From Aestuariivirga sp964247245 (GTDB taxonomy: Bacteria > Pseudomonadota > Alphaproteobacteria > Rhizobiales > Aestuariivirgaceae): DNA of 64,000 nucleotides. Of the stretch, positions 24,853 through 34,636 are shown one piece after another; positions within the stretch are counted from its first letter, which is position 1, and every line of letters begins with the position of its first letter. Location of the stretch: the NCBI GenBank assembly GCA_964247245.1, contig CAXTTK010000001.1:1-64000 (forward strand), read 5' to 3'. The position numbers and the translations under genes were made by a program. Below the pieces are notes generated by a model, which was not told where the DNA came from, searched no databases, and saw only the letters and a list, made by a program, of their open reading frames with translations.

Positions 24853-27444
24853 TTATTCGGCAGCATGAGAAAATACCTGAGATTCGTTGATCATCCTTTG
24901 TACTTCCATGCGGCATGAACCGCAGCCTGTTCCAGCTCCTGTTGCCTCACATATAACCTGCAACGATACAGTTGGGTTTTCAGCGACAAAGTGCGAGATT
25001 TGATTACGACCGACATTCATGCAGGCGCAGAGTATGGGGCCTCTATCTTCTCCTGCTATGAGCGGTCGGCCCGCTAGAATTTCTGAAGGATTTACAGATT
25101 TACCAAGCTGTTGTTGCAGCCATTCACGTGATGCCGCAATAGGCTTATCACTTACAAACAATGCAAAGGCCAATTGTCCGTCATTTAGGGCAAGGCAACG
25201 AAATTGCGTTGGATTTGATCCATGTACGAAACTCGATAATATGATTTTCGGAAACAATTCTTGAATGAACACCAACCAGCTTGTTGGTAAGGACTTGTCG
25301 GCGCATTCAAATGCAAACCCTCTGCTGAGTGGGTGCGTCGCAAAATAATCGAGCTTGCAAGTTACAATTTCAAGCGAAACGCCAAACCCATACCACGTTG
25401 CTTGATAAGGGCGCAGTGACACTTGAGAGGATTTCAGAGCGGGTTGGCCGCTCACTGGATCAACAGTCAACGATGATGCCGAATTTGCCAAAGCATTAAT
25501 GGCGTAGCTTGAGCTCCAATGGATCGACTGAAAAATCTGACCGGGCGGCATAGCATCCGACACCAGTGCGCGCGCGAGACTTGTGCCATTCGTGCTTGAC
25601 ACCTCTACGATACTGGCTGGAACGATGCTGAGGCGGATTGCATCTTGCGGAGAAATTTCAACATGTGGTTCGGCACGGTGGCCAAAGAGTTTTGGCACCA
25701 ATCCCGTGCGCGTCATCGTATGCCACTGATCGCGGATGCGGCCTGTATTCAGTGTTAAGCCAGTTTGTTCTATTGCAATATATTGCGTTGGAACAAAACG
25801 CGCCTTGCCGTTGGGGGTTTGAAATTTTCCATTGTCAAATGGCTTTTCTCCACCCCACTGTTGCGGACTCAGAGTCTCATAATCTTGGATTGACCAATCG
25901 GTAAGATCGAGCCTTCTTTTGCCACCATTTGCAATGGCAGTGAGCTGCGCATGTTCTGCAAATACATCAGCGGGAGATGTATAATCAAAACCAGCATGCC
26001 CCATAACTTTAGCGACATCAGCCATCATGCGCCAATCAGCACGGGCTTCGCCTTCAGGCTCAATAAATCGACGTTGGCGCGAAATGCGTCGTTCGGAGTT
26101 AGTCACCGTGCCATCTTTTTCGCCCCAGCCTTGGGCGGGCAACAGCACATGAGCGTATTGCGCTGTCTCAGTGTTAGCAGTGACGTCGGACACCACCACA
26201 AAGGGGCAAGCCTTTAATGCCTCAGCAATGAAATTTGAATCGGGCATCGATACGGCAGGGTTGGTCGCCATGATCCACAGGGCTTTGATGCGACCATCAT
26301 GCACAGCTTGAAAAAGATCGACGGCCTTTAATCCGGGCTTATGAGCTATACGAGGTGACGCCCAGAACGCTTGTACAGCGTCGCGGTGTCCAGCATTTTC
26401 GATTTCCATGTGGGCCGCCAACATATTGGCAAGGCCGCCAACTTCGCGCCCACCCATCGCATTGGGCTGGCCCGTGATTGAAAATGGTCCGGTGCCGGGC
26501 TTGCCAATGCGGCCTGTGAGCAAATGACAATTGATGATAGCGTTTACCTTGTCGGTGCCTGATGTTGACTGGTTGACACCCATCGAAAACGCGGTGACGG
26601 TTTTGGGGGTCTTAGCGAAGAGTTGATAGAAGTTCTCAATTACTTCCGCAGTGAGCCCGCAAGCCTCGGCCACTTTCGCAATCGTCCACTCGCCCGTAAC
26701 TAGCAGGGCTTGTGTTAGTCCTCCAGTATTGGCATGAACGAAAACACTATCAATTTCGCCTTGGGCATAAAGATATTTGAGCAAGCCGTTGAACAACGCC
26801 ACGTCACTCTGCGGCGCAATAGCCAAATGCAAATCGGCTGCTTCTGCCGTAACTGTGCGGCGCGGATCGATCACGACGATTTTTGTGCCTCGCGTTTCGC
26901 GCGCGGCTTGAAGGCGCTGGAACAACACAGGATGGCACCAAGCGAAATTAGACCCTGTAATCACCACAAGATCGGCTTCTTCCAAATCTGAATAATTGCA
27001 CGGCACCACATCAGCACCGAAGGCGCGTTTATATCCGGCCACTGCAGAGGCCATGCACAGGCGTGAGTTTGTGTCGATATTGGCCGAGCCGATAAACCCT
27101 TTCATCAACTTGTTGGCAACATAATAGTCTTCGGTGAGAAACTGGCCCGACACATAGAAAGCGACTGAATCCGGCCCGTGCTCCGTGATAGCATCGCTGA
27201 ATTTTTGCCCGACTAAAGCCGTGGCCTCCTCCCAACCGACACGTGCGCCATTGACGTGCGGATGCAGCAACCTCTGCTCATCGCCCATGGTTTCACCCAG
27301 TGCCAAACCTTTTGAACAGAGCTTGCCAAAATTGGCGGGGTGATCAGGGTCGCCCGTTATCGCAACGCTGCCATCTTCTTTGGGGGTAGCCATTACGCCG
27401 CACCCTACGCCGCAATAAGGGCAAGTTGTGCGGATGGTTGTCAT
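24853..27444 (-). CDS. nasA: Assimilatory nitrate reductase, large subunit
   Basis: This 863-residue molybdopterin oxidoreductase binds an N-terminal [4Fe-4S] cluster through Cys8, Cys11, Cys15 (TCPYCGVGCGV) and Cys43 (KLCSKGL). The Mo-bis-MGD domains follow (SRLCMASAVAGYKRAFGAD, GQPNAMGGREVGG). The last 70 or so residues form a BFD-like [2Fe-2S] domain (CACMNVGRN, then GAGTGCGSC), as in NasA proteins that accept electrons from a flavoprotein. It reduces nitrate to nitrite in the cytoplasm. It is the last gene of the operon, with ATGA overlap to nirD. Confidence 0.93.
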   Translation of the reverse strand: MTTIRTTCPYCGVGCGVMATPKEDGSVAITGDPDHPANFGKLCSKGLALGETMGDEQRLLHPHVNGARVGWEEATALVGQKFSDAITEHGPDSVAFYVSGQFLTEDYYVANKLMKGFIGSANIDTNSRLCMASAVAGYKRAFGADVVPCNYSDLEEADLVVITGSNFAWCHPVLFQRLQAARETRGTKIVVIDPRRTVTAEAADLHLAIAPQSDVALFNGLLKYLYAQGEIDSVFVHANTGGLTQALLVTGEWTIAKVAEACGLTAEVIENFYQLFAKTPKTVTAFSMGVNQSTSGTDKVNAIINCHLLTGRIGKPGTGPFSITGQPNAMGGREVGGLANMLAAHMEIENAGHRDAVQAFWASPRIAHKPGLKAVDLFQAVHDGRIKALWIMATNPAVSMPDSNFIAEALKACPFVVVSDVTANTETAQYAHVLLPAQGWGEKDGTVTNSERRISRQRRFIEPEGEARADWRMMADVAKVMGHAGFDYTSPADVFAEHAQLTAIANGGKRRLDLTDWSIQDYETLSPQQWGGEKPFDNGKFQTPNGKARFVPTQYIAIEQTGLTLNTGRIRDQWHTMTRTGLVPKLFGHRAEPHVEISPQDAIRLSIVPASIVEVSSTNGTSLARALVSDAMPPGQIFQSIHWSSSYAINALANSASSLTVDPVSGQPALKSSQVSLRPYQATWYGFGVSLEIVTCKLDYFATHPLSRGFAFECADKSLPTSWLVFIQELFPKIILSSFVHGSNPTQFRCLALNDGQLAFALFVSDKPIAASREWLQQQLGKSVNPSEILAGRPLIAGEDRGPILCACMNVGRNQISHFVAENPTVSLQVICEATGAGTGCGSCRMEVQRMINESQVFSHAAE

Positions 27445-27773
27445 GCGACGCGCTGTAAAACAGAGGCTGTTTCGATCAAGACAATTCCATCCTCAACCCG
27501 ACATTTCACTTTGCGGGCACAGCCTTGATCGGGGCCTTTGACTTCGCCTGTCTCAAGACCGATCACCCAATTGTGCAGGGGACATGTGACGGAATGGCCA
27601 TGCACAATACCCTGTGACAGAGGCCCGCCCTTGTGTGGGCATCTATCCCAGAGCGCAAAAATCCGACCGTCGGCTGCTTTAAAAATGGCGATGTCGCCCT
27701 GCGGGGTTGTAACGACGCGAGAGCCGCGCATTGGCACGTCTTCAATCGCGCCAATTTCAGTCCATTCATCCAT
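27441..27773 (-). CDS. nirD: Nitrite reductase small subunit
   Basis: This 110-residue Rieske-type protein has ligands Cys45-His47 (DRCPHKGG) and Cys64-His67 (TCPLHNW). NirD is the small partner of NADH-dependent assimilatory nitrite reductase. Two bases separate it from nirB, and it overlaps nasA, so the three reductase genes are translated together. Confidence 0.92.
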   Translation of the reverse strand: MDEWTEIGAIEDVPMRGSRVVTTPQGDIAIFKAADGRIFALWDRCPHKGGPLSQGIVHGHSVTCPLHNWVIGLETGEVKGPDQGCARKVKCRVEDGIVLIETASVLQRVA

Positions 27774-27775
27774 GA

Positions 27776-30223
27776 TTATTCTGCCGCCATCAATTTCGGA
27801 AATGAGCGCATTGCTTCAAACTCATGTGCTTCTTTGCCATTTACGCGCTCTTCCCATGGATCAACTTGCAAGAATGTTTGTGCAAATTTGAAACGTTCGA
27901 AATAGGCGCGGCGTTTTTCTTTGTCGGCCATTATTTTTTCTTTGATCGAGTCAATTCCAACCCGCTTGGCCCATTTGTAGATGCGCTCAAGATAATGGCC
28001 CTGCTCGCGGTAGAGCTGTGTTAAAGCTGCGATCACCTCAACGGCTTCATCTTCTGAATCCACATGGCCCAGAACTTCTGTGCCTTTAATATCGAGGCCA
28101 GCAGCGCCTGCAAAATGAATATCGAAACCTGAATCAACACAGATCACACCAATGTCTTTGCAGGTTGCCTCAGCACAATTGCGCGGGCAACCGGAGACCG
28201 CGAGTTTCACCTTTGCCGGCGTCCAAGATCCCCACATGAATTTTTCAAGGCGTATGCCGAGTCCGGTTGAATCTTGTGTGCCAAACCTGCACCAATCAGA
28301 CCCGACACAGGTTTTCACGGTGCGCAATCCCTTGGCATAAGCCGCACCCGACACCATGCCAGCTGCATTGAGATCGGCCCAGACGGCGAGCAAGTCTTCT
28401 TTCTTCACGCCGAGCAAATCAATGCGCTGGCCACCTGTGACTTTAACGGCCGGGATTTGGAACTTGTCGGTCACATCGGCAATGGCGCGAAGCTCTTTCG
28501 ACGATGTCATGCCGCCCCACATGCGTGGCACCACAGAGTAAGTGCCGTCTTTCTGAATGTTGGCATGCACACGTTCGTTAATGAAACGCGATTGACTGTC
28601 ATCAACATATTCGCCCGGCCACTCGGCGATCAAATAATAGTTGAGCGCTGGCCTGCATTTGGCGCAGCCGCAAGACGTTTTCCATTCCAATTCTTGCATG
28701 AGTTGCGGGATGGACTTCAAAGGCTTGGCGACAATTAATCGCCGCACATCGGCATGGCCCAGATCTGTACAGTCACACATGGGTTGAACGGCCTTCGGTT
28801 TGTAACCATCACCCAACGATAGCACGAGCAGTTTTTCAACCAGCCCTGTGCATGAACCGCACGAGGCTGAAGCTTTTGTATGAGCGCGCACCTCATCAAG
28901 CGTGGTCAAATTTTTTGCTGCGATGGCATCGACAATCTTACCCTTACATACGCCGTTGCACCCGCAAATTTCTGCGTCAGGGGTTAAGGCTGCAACGGCC
29001 GCCATAGGGTCCAGCGGAACACCTCCGGCATAGCTTTGTCCGAAGATCAACATCTCGCGATCAGCGGAAATATCTTCAGCTTTTCTGAGTTTGTCAAAGA
29101 ACCATGGCCCATCGCCTGTGTCGCCATACATGACGACTCCAATGATGCGGTTTTCTTTGATGACGAGGCGTTTGTAAATGCCGCGCGACGCATCGCGCAA
29201 AACAATCTCTTCACGGTCTGCGGCTTCGGCAAAATCGCCAGCCGAATAGAGATTGATACCCGTGACTTTCAGTTTCGTGGCTGTGACCGAACCTTTATAG
29301 GCCGCGGTTTCGCTTGCGAAAGTTTTGGCCAGAACTCCTGCCATCTCATAAAGCGGAGCGACCAACCCGTAGACCATTCCATTGTGTTCAGCGCATTCGC
29401 CGAGGGCATAAATATCTGGGTCGGATGTGCGCATCTGATCATCAACTGCAATACCGCGCTTGATTTCAAGTCCACTCTCTTTGGCCAAAGCGGTGTTAGG
29501 ACGAATGCCCACGGCCATCACAACAACATTCGCAGGGATGACCGTGCCGTCGGCCAGTTCAACGCCTTCGACAAATTTCTCACCGACAATCGATTTGGTA
29601 TTGGCACCATTGAGAACTGTAATGCCGCGTTCCTCGACGGCCTTCTTGAGTAAATGACCTGCGGCGGGGTCAAGCTGGCGTTCCATCAGTGTTGGCATGA
29701 TGTGGATGACCGTTACTTTCATCCCTTGCTCGGAAAGACCCGCCGCAGCTTCGAGGCCCAATAGGCCGCCCCCAATTACAACGGCATTGCCACGCGATTT
29801 CGCGGCTAGCATCATCGCAGTCACATCATCAAGATCGCGGTAAGCCAGCACGCCAGCAAGATTGTGACCAGGTACGGGAATAATGAAAGGGACAGAACCC
29901 GTGGCAATCACCAGCTTGTCGTAGCTCTCAACAATGCCAGTTTCGGATGTCACGGTTTTTGCAACGCGATCAATGGTCTTGATCTTGCAGCCCTTATACA
30001 AGGTGATGCCATGCTTAATGTACCAGCCATCTCCATGAATGACGATTTGCTCGAAAGTCTTTTCGCCGGAAAGAACGGGCGACAACATGATCCGATCATA
30101 ATTGACGCGCGGTTCTGCGTTAAAAATTGTGACCTCATATTGATCAGGGGCAAGTTCGAGCAAGTGCTCCAACATACGTCCGGGCGCCATGCCGTTGCCA
30201 ATGATTACCAGTTTCTGTTTCAT
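27776..30223 (-). CDS. nirB: NAD(P)H-dependent nitrite reductase large subunit
   Basis: This 815-residue protein starts with an FAD pyridine-nucleotide-disulfide reductase module (IIGNGMAPGRMLEHLLE; second nucleotide site VIGGGLLGLEAAAGL). It continues with a BFD-like [2Fe-2S] region (CGCNGVCKGKIVDAI, ASCGSC, then CDCTDLGHAD and CGCAKC) and ends with the siroheme/[4Fe-4S] nitrite reductase domain (TCVGSDWCRFGTQDS, SGCPRNCAEATCKD). It reduces nitrite to ammonium in six electron steps. Its start overlaps the nrtD stop (TAATG). Confidence 0.95.
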   Translation of the reverse strand: MKQKLVIIGNGMAPGRMLEHLLELAPDQYEVTIFNAEPRVNYDRIMLSPVLSGEKTFEQIVIHGDGWYIKHGITLYKGCKIKTIDRVAKTVTSETGIVESYDKLVIATGSVPFIIPVPGHNLAGVLAYRDLDDVTAMMLAAKSRGNAVVIGGGLLGLEAAAGLSEQGMKVTVIHIMPTLMERQLDPAAGHLLKKAVEERGITVLNGANTKSIVGEKFVEGVELADGTVIPANVVVMAVGIRPNTALAKESGLEIKRGIAVDDQMRTSDPDIYALGECAEHNGMVYGLVAPLYEMAGVLAKTFASETAAYKGSVTATKLKVTGINLYSAGDFAEAADREEIVLRDASRGIYKRLVIKENRIIGVVMYGDTGDGPWFFDKLRKAEDISADREMLIFGQSYAGGVPLDPMAAVAALTPDAEICGCNGVCKGKIVDAIAAKNLTTLDEVRAHTKASASCGSCTGLVEKLLVLSLGDGYKPKAVQPMCDCTDLGHADVRRLIVAKPLKSIPQLMQELEWKTSCGCAKCRPALNYYLIAEWPGEYVDDSQSRFINERVHANIQKDGTYSVVPRMWGGMTSSKELRAIADVTDKFQIPAVKVTGGQRIDLLGVKKEDLLAVWADLNAAGMVSGAAYAKGLRTVKTCVGSDWCRFGTQDSTGLGIRLEKFMWGSWTPAKVKLAVSGCPRNCAEATCKDIGVICVDSGFDIHFAGAAGLDIKGTEVLGHVDSEDEAVEVIAALTQLYREQGHYLERIYKWAKRVGIDSIKEKIMADKEKRRAYFERFKFAQTFLQVDPWEERVNGKEAHEFEAMRSFPKLMAAE

Positions 30224-31020
30224 TATGCGGCTTCCACAAATTTGTTTCGTTCATACAAGAATTTTAAAACCGCTTCGCGCGCGTGCGTGTAAACCGGGTC
30301 TGTCACCAGTTCGAGCCTGCGCCGTGGGCGAGGTAGCTTTACTTCGAGAATTTCGCCGATAGTGGCCGCTGGGCCGTTGGTCAGCATGACAATTCTATCA
30401 GAGAGAAGCACAGCTTCATCAACATCATGAGTGATCATGATCACCGTATTTTTTTGCTCTTGTTGAATTTGCATAACTTGGTCTTGCAGATGGGCACGGG
30501 TTAAGGCGTCGAGCGCACCGAAGGGTTCGTCGAGCAGCAATACCTTGGGTTCCATTGCCAATGCCCGTGCAATGCCCACGCGCTGCTTCATCCCGCCCGA
30601 AATTTCAGAAGGTCGCTTATCTTTCGCAGGAGTCATGTGAACAAGATTAAGCGCTGAAAGAATACGGGCTTGACGCTTGGCCTTGCTTTCGGCCCGCCAA
30701 ACTTTATCTACGGCAAGCTGCACGTTTTCGTAGACAGTAAGCCATGGCAGCAGCGAGTGGTTTTGAAACACCACAGCGCGATCTGGCCCCGGTACATTCA
30801 CATATTTGTCCTCAAGCAACACACCACCGGAAGATGCAAGCGTGAGGCCCGCGATAATGTTCAGCAATGTTGATTTGCCACAACCCGAATGACCGATGAG
30901 CGAAACATATTCACCCTTTGCGACATCAAGACTAACGCCACGCAAAACTTCAGATGTGGCATTGCCACGCTTGAAGCTTTTGTTGACAAGTGTAAGTGAG
31001 AGATAGGGTTTTAGTGTCAT
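30223..31020 (-). CDS. nrtD: Nitrate ABC transporter ATPase
   Basis: This 265-residue ATPase begins MTLKPYLSLTLV with AAGGATC upstream; an in-frame extension into nrtB is not needed. It has Walker A GHSGCGKST, Q-loop FQNHSLLPWL, signature EISGGMKQRVGIARAL, Walker B VLLLDEPFGALD and switch His in ITHDVDEA. It belongs to the NrtD/SsuB/TauB group and would energise nitrate uptake with the permease NrtB encoded just upstream. Confidence 0.93.
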   Translation of the reverse strand: MTLKPYLSLTLVNKSFKRGNATSEVLRGVSLDVAKGEYVSLIGHSGCGKSTLLNIIAGLTLASSGGVLLEDKYVNVPGPDRAVVFQNHSLLPWLTVYENVQLAVDKVWRAESKAKRQARILSALNLVHMTPAKDKRPSEISGGMKQRVGIARALAMEPKVLLLDEPFGALDALTRAHLQDQVMQIQQEQKNTVIMITHDVDEAVLLSDRIVMLTNGPAATIGEILEVKLPRPRRRLELVTDPVYTHAREAVLKFLYERNKFVEAA

Positions 31021-31028
31021 GATGATCC

Positions 31029-31928
31029 TTAGTTCGCCGATGTGCCACGGGTCACGATATGACCTGCAAATGTAACCAAGCGATCCAACACAAAACCCAC
31101 GAGGCCCACGTAAACCAGCGCCACAATGATGTCGCTGATGTGAGATGAATTCCAAGCATCCCAGATGAAGAAGCCAATGCCCACGCCACCAATCAACATT
31201 TCAGCCGCTACGATTGCCAACCACGAAAGGCCAATGCCGATGCGAAGGCCTGTGAAAATATAGGGGGCAGCGGCCGGCACCATGATGTGGATAAAGTATT
31301 GGAGCGGGTTGAGATTGATGACGCGCGCCACATTGCGATAGTCATCGGGAATATTGCGAATACCCGCTGCGGTGTTAATGATGATAGGCCAGACCGACGT
31401 GATAAAAATAACAAAAATTGCCGATGGCTGGCTGTCATGAAAAGCGGCCAGTGAAATTGGCAACCATGCAAGTGGTGGAACTGTGCGTAGGATTTGAAAA
31501 ATAGGATCAAAGCCGCGCGAAAAAAACTGTGATGCGCCGATCAATGTGCCCACGGCCACACCTACTACAGCAGCAATCGCATAGCCTAAGGCTACGCGAC
31601 TAAGCGATGCCAGAATGTGCCAGCCAAGGCCTTTGTCAGTTCCACCATTATCGAAGAAGGGATGCAAGATCAGGTCATGGCTATCGGCAAAAATTTGCAA
31701 AGGTGACGGCAAGCGCGCACCGGGATGCCCCGCTGCCAATTGCCAAGCGAGCAGCAAGAACATAACAACGAGCACTGGCGGCAAAATCACCGCCGCCAGT
31801 TTTTCAAAGTTGATCGTCAACTTTCTACTCTTCACAGATTTTGCTTTTGGAAAAGGCACAATGCTTGCCTCTGCCTTCGGTTCAATGCCAGGCGTTTCAG
31901 TAATCACTTTACGGACCGGCATAATCAT
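31029..31928 (-). CDS. nrtB: Nitrate ABC transporter permease
   Basis: This 299-residue membrane protein of the NrtB/SsuC/TauC group has about six spans and the cytoplasmic coupling motif around DDYRNVARVINLNPLQYF, with a downstream GIGLSWLAIVAAEM segment. A 50-residue soluble N-terminal extension precedes the first span (VILPPVLVVMFLLLAWQL). It lies five bases after nrtA and eight before nrtD. Confidence 0.92.
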   Translation of the reverse strand: MIMPVRKVITETPGIEPKAEASIVPFPKAKSVKSRKLTINFEKLAAVILPPVLVVMFLLLAWQLAAGHPGARLPSPLQIFADSHDLILHPFFDNGGTDKGLGWHILASLSRVALGYAIAAVVGVAVGTLIGASQFFSRGFDPIFQILRTVPPLAWLPISLAAFHDSQPSAIFVIFITSVWPIIINTAAGIRNIPDDYRNVARVINLNPLQYFIHIMVPAAAPYIFTGLRIGIGLSWLAIVAAEMLIGGVGIGFFIWDAWNSSHISDIIVALVYVGLVGFVLDRLVTFAGHIVTRGTSAN

Positions 31929-31933
31929 TCAGC

Positions 31934-33208
31934 TTAGGCCCCCGCTTTAATCGTAAGCCCGTCGAGATAGGCTTTTGGGTTAGCGGGATCAAAACTCTTG
32001 CCGTCGAAGAATTTTTCCACGCCGCGCGAGTCGCTCGTTGGAATATCTGCAACGCCCAAGGCCTTGGCTGCAACGCGCCACAAGTCAGCACCGTTTACCT
32101 TGGCTACGAGTGCCGCTACATCCGCGTCCAACTTTACGCGGCCCCAGCGCTGGTTCTCGGTGAGAAACCACGTGTCGTGGCTCTTGAACGGGAAGCTTGA
32201 TTGATCACGCCAGAATTTCATCAGATGTGGCGAGGCCGAAACTGTTTTACCGTTGCCATAGTCAATATCGCCCTTCAGGCGGCCCAAGATATCTTCCTTC
32301 TTGATGTTGAACCAGGCGCGCTTTGAAACAATGTCAGCTAGCTCATCCTTGTTGGCATCTGAATCAGCCCATTGTTGGGCTTCCATCACGGCCATTAACA
32401 AAGCTTGGGTGGCCTTTGGATATTTCTCGGTGAAGTCAGCTCGCAAGGCGAGTGATTTTTCGGGATGATTGGCCCAGAGTTCGCCGGTGGTCAGCGCTGT
32501 ATAGCCAATGTCTTGCGAAACAAGTTGTGCATTCCATGGCTCGCCCACGCAGAATGCATCCATGGTACCCACTTTCATGTTGGCCACCATTTGCGGCGGT
32601 GGCACCACAATCATTTCAACATCCTTGTTGGGATCAATGCCGCCTGCGGCCAACCAATAGCGCATCCACAAATCATGTGTCCCACCAGGAAAGGTGACGG
32701 CGATTTTGGCCATGACGCCTTCGGCCTTCTTCTTGGCAAAGGCGGCTTTCAATGGCGAGGCATCAAGACCCACCTTCAAATCTGCGAAAGCTTTGGAAAC
32801 TGATATCGCTTGGCCATCTAAATTCAAGCGTGCCAGAATTTTCATCGGCACAGGTTGTTTGTCCTGCGTGATTGCGCCAGTTGTCAGACCATATGCAATC
32901 GGAGTGAGGACGTGCGCGCCATCAATTCCATTGCCGGCGGAACCCAAAACAAGATTATCGCGCGTGGCACCCCATGAGGCCTGCTTCATCACCTCGACGC
33001 CGCTGAGGCCATATTTATCAAATAAGCCCATTTCTTTGGCTATGATGAGGGGCGAGGAATCTGTCAGCGCAATAAAGCCCAACTTTACAGCATTCACTTC
33101 TGGGGCGTCCGAAGCAGAAGCTGCACCAAAGGGCAGCAGAGCGTTCGCGGCGGCTAAGGTTGCTGCTGATGTTTTGAGAAAAGAACGACGCGAAATGGAA
33201 TGGGGCAT
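31934..33208 (-). CDS. nrtA: Nitrate-binding periplasmic protein
   Basis: This 424-residue protein begins MPHSISRRSFLKTSA. The start is fixed by AGGAGAAG seven bases before it; a longer in-frame start would use the leader. A twin-arginine signal (SRRSFLK) and hydrophobic core ending in GAASA indicate export by the Tat system. The NrtA/SsuA-type binding domain includes KLGFIALTDSSPLIIAKEMG, the PGGTHDLWMRYWLAAGGIDP segment and FCVGEPWNAQLV. It delivers nitrate to NrtB. It is the first structural gene behind the regulated leader and is homologous to the cytoplasmic sensor NasS encoded upstream. Confidence 0.93.
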   Translation of the reverse strand: MPHSISRRSFLKTSAATLAAANALLPFGAASASDAPEVNAVKLGFIALTDSSPLIIAKEMGLFDKYGLSGVEVMKQASWGATRDNLVLGSAGNGIDGAHVLTPIAYGLTTGAITQDKQPVPMKILARLNLDGQAISVSKAFADLKVGLDASPLKAAFAKKKAEGVMAKIAVTFPGGTHDLWMRYWLAAGGIDPNKDVEMIVVPPPQMVANMKVGTMDAFCVGEPWNAQLVSQDIGYTALTTGELWANHPEKSLALRADFTEKYPKATQALLMAVMEAQQWADSDANKDELADIVSKRAWFNIKKEDILGRLKGDIDYGNGKTVSASPHLMKFWRDQSSFPFKSHDTWFLTENQRWGRVKLDADVAALVAKVNGADLWRVAAKALGVADIPTSDSRGVEKFFDGKSFDPANPKAYLDGLTIKAGA

Positions 33209-33225
33209 AAACTTCTCCTGTGACC

Positions 33226-33279
33226 AAAATAACAAAGCGCCGACAGGTGAAACATCTTTCGATGCCCTCCTGCCGGCGC
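33226..33279 (-). terminator. Intrinsic terminator in the nrtA leader
   Basis: An 11-base stem with one G-U pair (GCGCCGGCAGG with CCTGTCGGCGC) is followed by TTTGTTATTTT, ending 18 bases before the nrtA start codon. The 5' arm shares GCCGG with the preceding hairpin, so the two cannot form together. This is the layout of NasT-type antitermination: nitrate-activated NasT holds the upstream hairpin and lets transcription enter the operon. Confidence 0.85.
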
Positions 33280-33288
33280 CATTGCCGG
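33273..33288 (-). promoter_or_regulatory. ANTAR (NasT) target hairpin P2
   Basis: In the transcript CCGGC and GCCGG form a 5-base stem closing the hexaloop AAUGGC. It has A at loop position 1 and G at position 4, the known recognition features of ANTAR-domain antiterminators. It overlaps the 5' arm of the terminator. A possible partner hairpin P1 lies upstream (GCAG, loop CGUGGU, CUGC, at 33300-33313); its loop has G at position 4 but C at position 1. Confidence 0.8.
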
Positions 33289-33310
33289 AATCTAACTTCG
33301 CAGACCACGC

Positions 33311-33326
33311 TGCACGGCGCGTGCCA
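33311..33326 (-). promoter_or_regulatory. Candidate sigma-54 promoter of the nitrate operon
   Basis: The minus strand reads TGGCACGCGCCGTGCA. This matches the sigma-54 consensus TGGCACG-N4-TTGCA with one mismatch and the obligatory GG-N10-GC spacing. Nitrogen control through NtrC and RpoN is common for nitrate assimilation in alphaproteobacteria. Transcription would begin near 33300, which would cut into the proposed P1 hairpin, so either P1 or this promoter may be wrong. Confidence 0.5.
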
Positions 33327-33445
33327 GTTTTACAAAAATATTTAACTCATATTTTTCAATGCTTTACTGTGATTTATGGAATTGATCAAAAATCTATGCT
33401 GTCAAAACAGGCAGCAACCAGATCAATTTTTGTGCAACGCAACAT

Positions 33446-34636
33446 TCACAAGAAACTGGCGATGTAGCTTTTGATTTGATCAGGGTCGAAGGTTTTTCCA
33501 TCAAAAAATCCATCTGGCCCCAGCAGCAATTCGCCGCCGAGAGCGGGCATCAGTGTTGCTATTTTCAAAGTGCCCTCCACTTTTGAACTGCCGCCGGGCA
33601 TGCTAACCCCTGCTTTGGCCAAGGCACGACGATAGATATCTGGCCTGTATGTCGAACGGGCCGCATCCTCCGCCGTGTCGCTGAATGCGATTTCATTCCA
33701 GCGTACCATCTGACTGAAGAACCACAGAGCATGGCTCTGCCACGGGAAGTTCGCAGCACGATTTGAAAAGCCGATGAAGTCATCAACCGGGCCGAGCCCC
33801 GGCAAGTTACAAGCGAGCGTCGATTCCAGAATAGAAGCGGGCACACCTACATAACTTTCACTGCTCAGAATCGAAGCGAGTTCCTCATAGTTTTGCAAAT
33901 CTTGGCACCAAAAGGCCGAATGATGCAGCGCCACTATCAATGCATCAACTGTTTCGGGATTAGCAATCGCCCATTTTTCTGTAATGCCCAAAACTTTCTC
34001 AGGGCTCGAGCGCCAGATGGCGGATTTGGTTGTAAGAATGGTGCCCGATCCAGCAGCGACAGCAACGCTGTTCCAAGGTTCGCCCACACAGAAGCCGTCA
34101 ATCTCGCCGCTCGCCAATGCATCGGCCATCATGCTGGGCGGAACGATGGTGATGTTCACATCTCGCGTCGGATCAATTCCGCAAGCAGCCATCCAGTAGC
34201 GCAACTCATAAGCATGCGATGAAAAAGCGTGGACAACGGAGAAGGTAAGCTTTGGCTGTAGTGGATTTGAAATCACAGCTTTCAAAGCTGCACCCGCGCG
34301 CGCTGGACTTGTCCGGCACCTGTGATCAATACCATCCAGCTTTTGAAACAAATCATTTGAAACTGTAATCGCATTACCACCTAAGCCCAGCGCAAAAGGT
34401 ACAATGATGCGGTTCTTCAACGGCGAGAGGCCAAGGTTTTGCGCTACTGGCAGAGGGGCAAGCATATGGGCCACATCCAACTGGCCAACTGAAATTCGAT
34501 CTCTGATATTGGCCCAAGAGGTTTCACGTAAAAGTTGAAGTTCAATACCTTTATCGAATGCAAACCCTTTTTCGCGCGCGACAATGAGGATTGCGGAATC
34601 AAGAAGTGGCAAAAAGCCCGCGCGAATTATGGTCAT
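33446..34636 (-). CDS. nasS: Nitrate sensor, NrtA-like cytoplasmic protein
   Basis: This 396-residue protein of the nitrate-binding family lacks a signal peptide (MTIIRAGFLPLLDSAILIV), unlike NrtA, although both share FCVGEPWN. NasS binds NasT when nitrate is absent and releases it when nitrate binds, freeing NasT to antiterminate. The start overlaps the nasT stop (ATGA) and has AAGGAG upstream. It lies directly before the leader it controls, as in other alphaproteobacteria. Confidence 0.92.
   Translation of the reverse strand: MTIIRAGFLPLLDSAILIVAREKGFAFDKGIELQLLRETSWANIRDRISVGQLDVAHMLAPLPVAQNLGLSPLKNRIIVPFALGLGGNAITVSNDLFQKLDGIDHRCRTSPARAGAALKAVISNPLQPKLTFSVVHAFSSHAYELRYWMAACGIDPTRDVNITIVPPSMMADALASGEIDGFCVGEPWNSVAVAAGSGTILTTKSAIWRSSPEKVLGITEKWAIANPETVDALIVALHHSAFWCQDLQNYEELASILSSESYVGVPASILESTLACNLPGLGPVDDFIGFSNRAANFPWQSHALWFFSQMVRWNEIAFSDTAEDAARSTYRPDIYRRALAKAGVSMPGGSSKVEGTLKIATLMPALGGELLLGPDGFFDGKTFDPDQIKSYIASFL

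Noticed and set aside
31021..31155. N-terminal extension of nrtD by 45 codons
   Set aside because: The extension overlaps the end of nrtB, lacks a ribosome binding site and is not part of the NrtD fold; the ATG at 31020 has AAGGAT upstream.
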